Assembly (NCBI GenBank): GCA_030568195.1 | Contig: JAJLTO010000002.1 | Coordinates: 1,674,001-1,738,000, forward strand | DNA: 64,000 nt | Source: Dipodascopsis uninucleata var. uninucleata | Taxonomy: Eukaryota; Ascomycota; Lipomycetes; Lipomycetales; Lipomycetaceae | Direction: 5' to 3' | Shown: positions 23,142 to 32,648 of the stretch, piece after piece | Position numbering within the stretch: the first letter of the stretch is position 1 | Layout: every line of letters starts with the position of its first letter | Made by a program: the position numbers and the translations under genes | The notes under the pieces: generated by a model | The model's input: the letters and a program-made list of their open reading frames with translations, nothing else | Told to the model about the DNA's origin: nothing | Databases searched by the model: none

Positions 23142-25761
23142 TTACTCCTCCTCGCTATCTTCTGAATCACTCATTTGTATTATAAGAGGGCCATTTGATC
23201 TGTCACTACCAAATTTAAGTGTTGCAGTAGGACGCTTATCAAGCTCCATAGCTGTCGGCCTGCGCCTGGTAGTCGACTGTATGCTGGATGTGGTATTTTT
23301 AAGCGTAATACTATGACCATTAATAATCGTTCGTGATGACCTCTGCGCATCAGATTCTTGAGTGTGTTTGATTTCTGCTGCTTTGAAATTTAAAACAGGC
23401 AGGCCATTATATGATGTCTTATTCGTAGCTGTAGCCTGTTTATGAGAGTGAGACAAGGATCCTAATGAATTTAAAGGCTTCGGAGGTGGTGATGATGACG
23501 ATGGTGCAGTAGCTGACAAAACTGATGCTTGTCCTGTTGTTTGTGAGTGTCGCGCAACCACAGACTTGTCATCATTTAATGTCGTTAGTTCTGGTACCAC
23601 ATTCGATGAAGTTGCATTGACTGCAGTGGCGGCCGCAGTAGCTTGCATTGCAATAACAGCTTCTTCTAGTAATTTGGTATTAGGCAAAGATGATGACATT
23701 TGAAGGATTAATTGGGCTAAATATATAGGATGTACACCACCCAGTTTAACCATGTCATCATATGAAAGCCCAGCACAAGCTAACTGTATTAACGCTGCTG
23801 AAGCTTCCGGATCTGGTGAATTATCTTTCCTGTCATCATTGGATATCCCCTGTCCTGACAATAATGGAAGGTTAGAATTAGATGGCAATGCTCCAGATGA
23901 CGTTCCAGTGGCATTAACCGAAGAGTAATTTCCTATGGACGATGAATTTGAAGTCACCGCTGGCACTGCTGCCGTAGGAGGAGAAGAGACAAGGGACGTC
24001 GACTGCTGAATTGTAGACGCTAAAGCTGCGAGGAATAGTGGATTAATATCACCGTATGAAACTAAGTCATGGTACGATAATCCAGCGCGAGAAAGGTCGG
24101 CCAAGGCATTGATAGCTACCGCTTGTAACACCGGATCAAGAAAACTACTGTTTGTAAAAGAAAAAATACGAATAAAGTAGAGCACATTAGTTATATCCTC
24201 TTTATAATCAGTCCAAAATACAAACAAAAACCTGCGTCGCGCAATTTGAATGACAGCGATATATTTAGCGTCAATCCAACGCGTGAGAGAACTTGATCCC
24301 ATACAATTCAAATACGTTACATACCTCATTGATTGACTAAATATTGGACGCACTGCATATAGTTAGTCCCTCATAATATCATTGAAAGAAAGATTCTAAA
24401 CGATAACGAAAACTAGCAAAATATTGAAGGAATTTTCTCTGCCTCAGTGAAAACAAACAAAAAACAAAATGCTATGAATTGCGGAAATCTAGAGGTAATG
24501 AAAAGCGCCGACGCGAAAACAGATCAAATGTGTGTAATTATTTGCTAATGCAATGAATCAAGCCCAAGATCAATAAACTTCGTCTGCCAGTAAGAGCGAT
24601 GAACAAAGCGAAAAGCGAAAGTCGAAATCAGACCTCTAGATATAATAGAAATTATTGTGCATCGGCTCTACCAATTTTTCTACAAATATCCTTTTGCTCC
24701 GACCTCTTTTTTCGCCTGTGGCTGTTGCTTTCCTCTCTTCAAATTAAACAAGTCCAGTCAATAGATCCACGTTAGTCAACGCGACATATAAGTTTACCGG
24801 GAAATTTTAAGTGATATCGGATGAATCCCATAGAGACCCTTGCAATAACATTGTTGACGAAGCACGCAAATATGACCAATTAACAATGAACTATGCTGCA
24901 ATGTAGTACAAGCTTCCTTTCTCTGTTAGAAACTGTAAAGAAAATTTTCCTCTTAATACATGCAGCATCTTGCGTAGAGCAACAGAAAGACTTATATAAA
25001 TACGAAAATAATTCATAAGCTAACAAGACTATCCATATGACTAGTTTAAGATTGATAAATAAGATCAGATATTGGCGACGACAAGTTTCATCGCATTTAG
25101 TCAGGGAATATGAAAAGTGAATCAATACTAAGTTTTGGTGCCCATTTCAAACAAGAAATAATTCAAAAGGTATCAAACATTATATAACAAAGAGGTATCT
25201 ATCGGAGTCCACTGTCTAAAAGTTATTTTACTCACATTCATCGATAGCGCTATTACCGGACGGAGGCTTCCGTCCACTGGTGGAATGGGGATACCAGGGA
25301 TCAGTAACGGCGACATTCATTGCATCACGCTCGCCCTTATCCCAAACAAATGAGGCGGAAACTGGTGCTGGTACATAGTCATCATCTTCGGAGAGCTCGC
25401 CTTCTTCTTTTTCAGAGTTCGAGTCATAGACGTCGTTTGAGGCGTTGTTTCTGATACTGTCGTTACCGTTACTATTATTGCTACTGCTCTTGTCGGTGAT
25501 GTCTTTGCTGCTGCTGTCAGACTTCTCTTCATTTTTTAACTCTCTCTTCGAAATAATAGATTTGTCTGCCGCATGTTCCAACGACTCTCTATCGTTTTGA
25601 ACACTGTTTCCAGCCTCAGATGACGGTGTTCTTGACTTTGCTCTTGACCTTAGCGCGGCAAGTCTGAGGGACTCCAGTGACACAGTTTGTGGCTTAGTTG
25701 ATGATCCAGTCTCTGCTCCCACCACGTCTCCTGTTGTTGAAGGAGATATAGGTGATGCCAT
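23142..25761 (-). CDS. Unrecognised low-complexity protein with duplicated GLSYxD motif
   Basis: Three exons read on the minus strand: 25761-25236, 24352-24325 (28 nt) and 24147-23142, joining in frame to 519 aa. Exon 1 ends at GAAT|GTGAGT. The 28-nt exon is preceded by a perfect ACTAAC branch site and TGCAG and followed by GTATGT. Exon 3 follows AAACAG. The N-terminus contains SLESLRLAALRSRAKSRTP and an acidic EEGELSEDDD, both reminiscent of nuclear RNA-processing proteins. Two ~28-residue repeats follow: LADLSRAGLSYHDLVSYG, continuing DINPLFLAAL, and LIQLACAGLSYDDMVKLG, continuing GVHPIYLAQL. The consensus is GLSYxD[LM]VxxGx[IV]xP[LI][FY]LA. The rest is Ser/Thr/Ala-rich and the C-terminus is acidic (QMSDSEDSEEE). 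I do not recognise the family. Nuclear location is inferred from composition only. Confidence 0.7.
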
Positions 25762-26601
25762 GCTGGTCTTTACTAACTATTATGGTCTACTTGTACGCAA
25801 CATCCAAAGTATTGGTTCCATCAGCTAAGTTTTCAATACAAGTCCGACCTCACTTTTCCACCACTATTTCTCCTTTGAGCTGTAAATCTTTTCAGACTTT
25901 CCTAAGCGGTAGAATCAACTCTCGAAGAGTAAACTTGATAACTGACTTTTCCGACACTAGTTTACACTCTAAATCTCAAATATATTAAATCATAAGCAGT
26001 CATAAAATCCTTACTTTACCGCCTATCTGATAACTGACTTGAAGAACTAACTGCCTCCACGGCTTTTTACCATTGCAGCAGAAGTGTTAATCACTAAAGG
26101 TAAGCAAGTTCGCTTTTTGAACCGGACTACTAGCGTAAAATGGGACAAATGTATATGGGTTAGGGCAATATATGTCTCTTGAACGAAGATGTCCTCAAAA
26201 TTTTATTGGAGTACATGTACACGGCAATCACCGGCTACCACCAGCAGGAAATACCGTGGCTATATGTAAACTTGATGTGGCCAAAAACCCATTGGACTAT
26301 CAATATACCAGGTGAGTTACACATTAATGATCGCTTGTTGCAGGAGCGTAGCCAACGTGATCTAGGAATGCTGTGTGGAACTCTGCAGCTGATACTATTA
26401 GTCTGAAGTCTGAACTGTTTTGTTGAAACGACAGAGGCGATCTGACTTCAATTGCTATTTTCTAACATATAAAAAAGAAGAGAAACTCTAGTTTCTACTT
26501 CTTTTATATTATCAAGGTCAACTTGTATACTGCAGTGTCGCTAACGTTTGTCGATCTCTTGATCCTAGTGATAGATTTATCGGACTGATCTCACTTGATA
26601 A
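25762..26601. other. Divergent promoter region between GLSY gene and RMND1-like gene
   Basis: 840 nt between two divergent ATGs. It contains splice-like signals on the plus strand: an ACTAAC branch with a TTGCAG acceptor near 26046-26076, a GTAAGC donor at about 26099, a GTGAGT donor at 26312 and a TTGCAG acceptor at 26338-26343. These could belong to a spliced leader or to the small ORF at 26172. A pair of AGAAG-rich and CTTCT-rich segments (about 26474-26503) is complementary. Confidence 0.4.
26172..26365 (+). CDS. Possible small spliced ORF or upstream ORF (54 codons)
   Basis: ATG at 26172 opens MSLERRCPQNFIGVHVHGNH and runs to a strong GTGAGT donor at 26312. Joining to the TTGCAG acceptor before 26344 keeps the frame for seven more codons and a TAG, giving 53 aa. 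An overlapping frame through the same exon also stays open, ending WTINIPGA after the same splice. No homology is recognised. It may be a spliced upstream ORF in the leader of the RMND1-like gene, or chance. Confidence 0.2.
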
Positions 26602-27789
26602 ATGCATCACGGAATGCTTCGGATCTTTCTAAACAGTGGTTCTTGCCAAAAGTTGGCACTTGCCAGTATTTCTAGACTCTCACACAATACTAGACCTTCT
26701 TTATTAAATGGCCTTTCAGTTTTACAGTGCATGCGCCATCAGTTCTACTCTCGTGATGCGGTGAATGATTCACATGAAAGGGTGTCACAGCTTGCTACAG
26801 GGCGTACTTCGCGAACAACAACTAAGCTATCGCTCCGAAGAGTAGTTGCCCAACGAGATGGTCGATTCCTTGAAATGCGTAGACATTTACCAGTCCAGCC
26901 ATGTGTTGCACTTACTGTGGCAGATTCCTATGATTTGCCCAAAGCAATAGAGCTTCTTCATGCCGCAGGGCATCTCAACGCTTCGATGCTTTTGCCTGAT
27001 GATGTTGCATTTGTTAAGTATCCGACAGCTTCTGGATACAAGGCTGATATATTTATTTTGAGCAACGGGTCAATTGTAACATTTGGCATGTATGAGGTCG
27101 ATAGTATTAAGGTAGCTGATATTCTAGCTAATGCAGAGATACGGTCTTACCCAACTCGTGAATCAGAAGATTTAGATTATATTGAGTATCCGCCTGAGCA
27201 CGGAAGTGAAAACGCGGAAGAAGAGCCAGTGAAGCGAAGCTTCATGGATGGCGACATTATCTGTATTCGAGGTCATGATCGAATCCTGGATAAGGCAGCA
27301 TTTGCCTCAGGAATAGCGCGATCTACAAAGCTAGCTGTTTTGGAACTGAATCTCGAAGAGTACATTAAGAGCGTCCGAGACATAACTGATAATTTAGCGT
27401 CAGGAAGGAAGTTGCCTATCCATGATGGTCGTGAAATATTGAAGAGAACTGGGGAACTGCTTACTCTTCGTGGGAACTTGAATTTATATTCAGAATTAGC
27501 AGAATTACCAGATCTGTATTGGTCTGAACCAGAACTAGAATCTCTATATAAGGCAGTGTCTAAGAATTTAGACATAACACCTAGAATTTCTATACTTAAC
27601 AAAAAGCTGGATTATGTAATTGAAGTAGTATCCATTATGAAGGCACACATATCAGAAGAGAAAAGTGTCAGACTCGAGTGGATGATCATTCTCCTCATTA
27701 TGGTGGAAGTGGCTTTTGAGACTTGTCATTTTATAGAGAGATACTGCGATTACTGGAGTCCTTCTGCAAACAAACATGAGAGAATTTAA
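26602..27789 (+). CDS. RMND1/Mrx10-type mitochondrial DUF155 protein
   Basis: Single-exon, 395 aa. The first ~60 residues are rich in Arg, Ser and Leu with almost no acid, consistent with a mitochondrial presequence. The DUF155 (RMD1/Sif2-like) domain spans roughly 95-350, with motifs GYKADIFILSNGSIVTFGMY and FASGIARSTKLAVLE and the helix LLTLRGNLNLYSELAELPD. A C-terminal hydrophobic helix (WMIILLIMVEVAFETCHFI) follows. This architecture belongs to human RMND1 and yeast Mrx10, inner-membrane proteins required for mitochondrial translation. The mitochondrial rather than cytosolic (Rmd1/Rmd8) paralogue is favoured by the N-terminus. Start choice between 26602 and the next ATG (MLRIF) is open. 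Confidence 0.85.
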   Translation: MHHGMLRIFLNSGSCQKLALASISRLSHNTRPSLLNGLSVLQCMRHQFYSRDAVNDSHERVSQLATGRTSRTTTKLSLRRVVAQRDGRFLEMRRHLPVQPCVALTVADSYDLPKAIELLHAAGHLNASMLLPDDVAFVKYPTASGYKADIFILSNGSIVTFGMYEVDSIKVADILANAEIRSYPTRESEDLDYIEYPPEHGSENAEEEPVKRSFMDGDIICIRGHDRILDKAAFASGIARSTKLAVLELNLEEYIKSVRDITDNLASGRKLPIHDGREILKRTGELLTLRGNLNLYSELAELPDLYWSEPELESLYKAVSKNLDITPRISILNKKLDYVIEVVSIMKAHISEEKSVRLEWMIILLIMVEVAFETCHFIERYCDYWSPSANKHERI

Positions 27790-28175
27790 AGCTCTGAGTT
27801 CATATTTATAAATATGCTAGAATTTGTTTAATACAAAATATACGTTGTGTCAGTTGTAAAAACAATCTCAATTTCTCTGATTTTGGAATCTATTTATATA
27901 GCCTTCAATTACTGAAAGTTTGATTAATAACTTATGAATAATTCAATGTTAGCATTTAAAAATCTAAATAATTCAATGTGGGAAACTATGCACTGCATAT
28001 GGTGAAAAGATTTCCAAACTAGCCGTAAAATATAAACAAATTGACAACCAAGTAATGACGTAACAATAGAAATTTAACTATTGTATTATATGATAAATGT
28101 TAAACTTCAAGTGTGTATATTGTAATATCAGACCATAACCATTAAAGACAGAATAAGATATCGTCTAGATCTAGT
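27790..28175. terminator. Convergent 3' intergenic region
   Basis: 386 nt between two convergent stops. It is AT-rich with AATAAT and ATATAC-like elements that could serve 3'-end formation on both strands. A hairpin (28163-28181) closes the region at the minus-strand stop codon. Confidence 0.4.
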
Positions 28176-28181
28176 CTAGAC
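28163..28181. repeat. Perfect 7-bp-arm inverted repeat across a stop codon
   Basis: GTCTAGA (28163-28169) and TCTAGAC (28175-28181) flank TCTAG. The right arm contains the TAG stop of the minus-strand gene, so the hairpin would sit at the junction of coding sequence and 3' UTR. Confidence 0.55.
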
Positions 28182-28724
28182 ACTGATATGCGCTCTATGA
28201 GGCTCAGTAACAGATTCGATGTTGGTAGTAGACAATGCAGAGCACCCTTCGTTCGTAGAGTTCCTGCTATTTCTAGTCAAACTACAGCAGTTTGAATTAA
28301 AGGGTTCAGAATCAGATTGGTCAATAGTAGTAATTGGCGAGGATGAGATACCTATCGCCTCGTCATATGTTGGTAAGCCGGATGCCTGAAACTCTTCTTC
28401 ATATACTGGCAAGACTGTGCCTCCAGAGTGAGCTCTCGACTGGTTTCTATAGTTTCTATAGTGATTCGAGTCACTTCTATATGAAGAATGTGCGTTTCTC
28501 ATAGGGAATATTAAAATATTCTGATTACTTTCTGATCGACGACCAAACGTTCTCCAAACTGGAGGTGGATACTGCGGAGATGAAATTTCATTATCGTTAC
28601 TTGTAAGTTGAGTGCCTAACACATGAGAATTATTCTGACGTCTCTTCCTATGAAAATGGTATGATACTATAAACATTATCACCAGTAATATGACTATCAA
28701 TGCAGCAGCAGAAGGGGCGGCCAT
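28176..28724 (-). CDS. Small single-pass membrane protein with PY-like motifs
   Basis: 182 aa, no intron. An N-terminal hydrophobic helix at about 5-23 (AAALIVILLVIMFIVSYHF) is followed by a basic stop-transfer RKRRQ, predicting a short lumenal N-terminus and a long cytosolic tail. The tail is Ser/Asn/Tyr-rich and contains PPPVW (around 54-58), LPVYEEE and LPTYDEA. The last two are LPxY sequences of the kind bound by WW domains of Rsp5/Pub1/Nedd4 ubiquitin ligases. Small one-pass proteins with PY motifs often act as ligase adaptors (Rcr1, Ssh4, Bsd2 types). I cannot assign it to one of these families, so the adaptor role is inference. Confidence 0.6.
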   Translation of the reverse strand: MAAPSAAALIVILLVIMFIVSYHFHRKRRQNNSHVLGTQLTSNDNEISSPQYPPPVWRTFGRRSESNQNILIFPMRNAHSSYRSDSNHYRNYRNQSRAHSGGTVLPVYEEEFQASGLPTYDEAIGISSSPITTIDQSDSEPFNSNCCSLTRNSRNSTNEGCSALSTTNIESVTEPHRAHISV

Positions 28725-29491
28725 GTTGCACTCTTCTCAAGCTGGTCAAGCACTAGTGTCAAATTAATATATTAAACCACAGCTCTTATGGCCTGGCAGC
28801 ATCTATTCTCTACCACTCTTATCTTTAGGAGATTTCCGCTAGTAGCATTTATGATATAAAGTTCCGGTCTAATACTTTTGTATAAAACAATCTCAGAAAA
28901 GAGCAGAGACAGATACGTCGCAAATAATCAAACGGCAGTCTAACGTGTGGTTCCTAAATATGTTTTGTTAGAAATCAAGTCTTGCTCCTCGAGCGAGATT
29001 CAGCAAGTGTCGAGAAAGAATGATATGGACTTACCTGAGTTGACATGCTATTCAAACAAATAGCCGTCTTCAATATCCAGAAATTTATGGACAGATTGAA
29101 TAGAATCTGCCGTCTTTTCCTTTCGTAAAATTTTCGTATAAACCCAGACTAATTCAAAATGAATCGTTTTCAAGGTCAAAAATCCATTCGCAGTCTCAAT
29201 CTTGCATCTATTGGAGAAGACTACAGTGAAACAAACAGAGACTTCTATCGAGACACATCGCTAAATCTTGTTGCTCGTTGCATTAAATGCGACAACATGA
29301 ATAATTTGTAGAGCGACCAAAAAAGCTCTTAAAAAAATTTCTTGCTGTTGTAAACTACAGTGCTTGGAAATGCCCCTTCCAAAAGATGCTATGTTAGTGT
29401 CGCGCAATTCCCAATTATGTTCAGCTGACATTCTTAATTTTCAGGACCTTTATTCATTCTCTATCAACGCTCTACATTTGCTAGTGACAAA
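28725..29491. other. Divergent promoter region
   Basis: 767 nt between divergent start codons. One 50-codon ORF on the plus strand (29159-29311, beginning MNRFQGQKSIRSLNLASIGE) could be an upstream ORF or small protein; nothing else stands out. Confidence 0.4.
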
Positions 29492-30631
29492 ATGGCAAAG
29501 TCTCTAAAAGAAGATTCTTTGAACAATATTAAAAGACATAATAGCGAAAGAAAAGAATCTCAAATCAAGGATTTCGAGCACAACAGTGCAAATCGTCGTG
29601 ACCATTATCATAGCGGCCACCGGCAACAACAACATCATCATCATCATCATTATCATCATCATCACTATCATCATAGTAGCTCGATGGACGATAATAGACG
29701 TCACCTTTCCTTAAGGATCTCGGAACATCGTAGAGGCGATCATTCAGAGAAGAGACAGGAATCCTCAAAATTGGACCGTCCTATAAAAAGTCCTAATAGA
29801 CTGTCTAAAGAAGGTAGTTCAGAATCTACTAGACATGAGAAACAAGATCACAATGATCAGTTGTCGTTTACAGAGAACGGTAGACGACGATCGGACGTTG
29901 AAGAAGAAGATGATGATGATGAGAAAGGAGAATGGGTAGAAATTCCAGCAAAGATATTTAGAAAGCGACAGGAACGAGCTGCAGAGAATGATAGCATTTC
30001 TAAATTGATATCGAGTAGCCCAGATAAATTTATAATCGAATCTCAAGGTTCAATTAGCGAGAATGACTACGAATCTAGTGACTCTGATATCATAGGCCCT
30101 CAACTTCCATCTTCGTTGAGACATTTAAAGAAGAAAAAGGGACCAACATTGCCAGATATATCAGATGTGCAGCTCCAAAATAGCGAAATCCATACACGAT
30201 CTCTGGAAGAAGCACGTTTAAGTCGTCTAAGAGCAATGGAGGAATTAGCAGATGAATATAACAGCGCTGCGGATAATTTACTGGCTGATGGTGGAATAGA
30301 CGATAAACATACGGGCCGACGAGCCGAGAAGAGAAAGATAGAGAATGACGACAGAAAGTCATATGCGAGAGCCCGATCACCTGGCGGGGTCGCAGAGTTA
30401 GATGATTCAGAACTTCTCTCAGGTGATTTAGATCGTGGAGGAGTTGCTGAAAAGGTTAATGAAATTGCTGTTCGAAAATCTGAAAAAGAGCGTATCAAGC
30501 GCGAGAAGAGGGAAGCATTCTTCAGAGAAAAAGATGCTGAAAGGAGGAAGAGATGGGAAGAGATGCAAGAGCGAGAACAAAAAACCATTGAGATGCTAAG
30601 AGAGCTCGCTAAACAGAGATTTGGATCATAG
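29492..30631 (+). CDS. Charged nuclear protein, fungal Hel117-like
   Basis: Single-exon, 379 aa, extremely charged. A polyhistidine run near residues 46-62 is encoded by CAT/CAC triplets. Downstream are GEWVEIP and the GPxLP elements DIIGPQLPSS and KKGPTLPD. The C-terminal third has the layout RRAEKRKIENDDRKSYARAR, SPGG, LLSGD, a long Lys/Arg/Glu helix and the ending TIEMLRELAKQRFGS. The family I recall under the fungal name RNA helicase HEL117 shares this C-terminal layout (SPG..E, LLGGD, TMExLxxLAxQRFG), although it has no helicase motifs. GPxLP motifs also occur in splicing-associated proteins. Nuclear and RNA-related function is inferred. Confidence 0.6.
   Translation: MAKSLKEDSLNNIKRHNSERKESQIKDFEHNSANRRDHYHSGHRQQQHHHHHHYHHHHYHHSSSMDDNRRHLSLRISEHRRGDHSEKRQESSKLDRPIKSPNRLSKEGSSESTRHEKQDHNDQLSFTENGRRRSDVEEEDDDDEKGEWVEIPAKIFRKRQERAAENDSISKLISSSPDKFIIESQGSISENDYESSDSDIIGPQLPSSLRHLKKKKGPTLPDISDVQLQNSEIHTRSLEEARLSRLRAMEELADEYNSAADNLLADGGIDDKHTGRRAEKRKIENDDRKSYARARSPGGVAELDDSELLSGDLDRGGVAEKVNEIAVRKSEKERIKREKREAFFREKDAERRKRWEEMQEREQKTIEMLRELAKQRFGS
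29637..29675 (+). repeat. CAT/CAC trinucleotide run encoding polyhistidine
   Basis: Near-perfect CAT/CAC/TAT triplets inside the preceding CDS encode a His tract interrupted by Tyr. The tract is a likely site of length variation. Confidence 0.7.
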
Positions 30632-31045
30632 AAATGTAGTATTGTAAATAATTAATGATAATTTATGATAATAATACATATATTGTGCATATAGCTACGG
30701 GTTATTTGAGTTATATACTATTGCTTGGTGAGATAGTCTTTCATTATAATTACGACACTATAATTTGTGTGTACACGCAGGTACCTGTAACAGAGCTTTC
30801 GTCAACCAATTATAACTATCACAAACATGTAATCTTAAAATAGTAATTGAAATGTCTATTATAATAACAACTAAAATCGGTACCCAAAAAGGCCAAGCAG
30901 CGCCGAAAAATATGAAGACAATCAAACATAGAAAGTAAAAGAAACAATCATTTAAGCTATATCGGTGCACTCTTCTCTCCTGAAGGCCAAAAATTAAATA
31001 TCACAAGTATAAAATTTGCACAAATATCAAACATGAGTAATTATT
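30632..31045. other. Convergent 3' region with a hydrophobic minus-strand ORF
   Basis: 414 nt between the stops of the Hel117-like and UPF0132 genes. A minus-strand frame (30758-30970) without an ATG start encodes a strongly hydrophobic segment (FYFLCLIVFIFFGAAWPFW and beyond) preceded by a TATAG acceptor-like site. It could be an alternative exon, but there is no firm gene model. Confidence 0.35.
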
Positions 31046-31855
31046 CTACTCTGAATCAACCCAATCAGACGCTAAACGCCCAATAACAGGCAATTCCAGT
31101 CTATCAAGACTGGAAGAATCTTTGAAAGACCTATATGCCATGTACAATGCTAAAACAATGTAAACAGCAAGAATAATCCATGACAGGAAAGTAGAAAACG
31201 ACAAGATAATATATAAAATAAACAAAGGAGTGAAAAGTAGAGATGCTTGCCACGCGTGAAATCTGTATTATCATAAAACTGTTAGAAGAGAGATCTTTTG
31301 TATACGCTATTCTTATACAATCCAACGTCATACTCACCTAACAAAATCGTTCTTGGTTTCAAACACAAGTAATACCACAGAACCTATAGGAGGGAGAGCT
31401 GCATATGCGATTACTGTTTCCCAATCAAGTCTAGAAAATGAGAATGTCAGAAAAGTCATCAGTCAACAGGTCCATTATACAATAATAATGAACTCGACCC
31501 GAAATTTGATTGTGATATTATTATTCAAGGACAGATTGGAAACATTATGCAATCCTCTCGCCATGTAAATCCAATTATCAGAACAACACTCCTGATTATT
31601 GGGAGCTAATTATGATAAAGCTTACCTCAGTGGTAGAGATGTCTCGTATTGATTCACTGGCATTGCATTTGGATCTTCTCCAGGTGTGTCTTGATAGACG
31701 TTACTGGGGGAAGCCGTATAAACTGGAGGTGGTGGACTGGCAGTCGCCGATGAGGTGAGTGTAGGTGGTGCATATGAACCTCCACCACTAACAAAGCTTC
31801 CGCCAATCTGGCGAGAAGCTGATGGTTCTTCACTTTGGTACGGCGCGAAATCCAT
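31046..31855 (-). CDS. UPF0132-type small multi-pass membrane protein
   Basis: Exons 31855-31626, 31430-31338 and 31262-31046 (minus strand) join in frame to 179 aa; introns are 195 and 75 nt with GTAAGC/CTAG and GTGAGT/ACAG ends. The N-terminal ~70 residues are Pro/Ser/Gly-rich (PPPPVYTASPSNVYQD). The membrane part begins YETSLPLRLDWETVIAYAAL and has VLLVFETKNDFVRFHAWQAS, the most diagnostic stretch of the UPF0132 (DUF4870-like) family, then two more hydrophobic helices and an amphipathic end LDRLELPVIGRLASDWVDSE. Fungal members are described as membrane proteins of the secretory pathway of unknown function. The start is the first ATG and agrees with the family's disordered N-terminus. Confidence 0.85.
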
Positions 31856-32648
31856 TGCCCCTAGTAGACTTGTAATGTAGTAATAATGTAATTCCTTCGA
31901 GAGTATACAGTGTCAAGGCACTATCTCCAATTTCTCAATATACTCACTACCAGTACAGAGTCTTAGTCTCCAAAGTCAAATAAACTTCTTTACAGTTAGA
32001 CTTATGAAATGCAACCACAATTTCGCTATTACGGACCCTTTCTATGACTTTTTATGTCTTTGTGCCTGTGTATGTGTTATATGTTATCCGACTTTATCTG
32101 TTCTTGAATTATACAATCCAGAGTTGAGCAGAAAGCCCTATTCGCACTGGCTGCTTTGTACTTTGCTTACGACTCAAACGCTCATTAGATAAATCTGATT
32201 ACTTCACTAAGTGTATTAGGGTATAAGTTGGATAGGAATTAGGCCGGGTAAATAGACTTTCCTTTGGTCTGGCCACTCTTATCATTTAAAATAAGATTAT
32301 GTGGCATATATGGTGTATATGGCTTAGAGCTATGCTTGCTTAACACGCCGACTCAAGCGTCTAATTTTATATATATATAAAGCACAAACGTATAAGGGAG
32401 CCTGCAATAAAGTTTAACTATTCTGGTCGTTTTCGTTTCGTTTCGTCCTTTCTAACTACTATTATACTTCGCTACTCTCAGTGTCAGCACGTCCTCATCG
32501 TTTCGCTTAGTATTTTTTAATAGAAGTGAAAAAATCGCAGGGGAGAATTCTTCTGGTTATTATATATATAGTAGAATTATAGACGAACGTGATATATTTG
32601 TATCACGAGTAATTTAGTTTAACATTTATATTTGCGTGGATAACAGTA
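31856..32648. other. Divergent promoter of UPF0132 gene and SFP1
   Basis: 793 nt. It has pyrimidine-rich and TATATATA segments (about 32370-32380 and 32561-32570) near the SFP1 side that may act as core promoter. A tandem TCGTTTCG run occurs at about 32428-32446. No gene is visible. Confidence 0.4.

Noticed and set aside
24148-24353. Frame beginning near 24353 as the start of a separate 403-aa protein
   Set aside because: It lacks an ATG start, and it is interrupted by clear donor and acceptor signals; the 28-nt exon plus splicing joins it to the upstream ORF.
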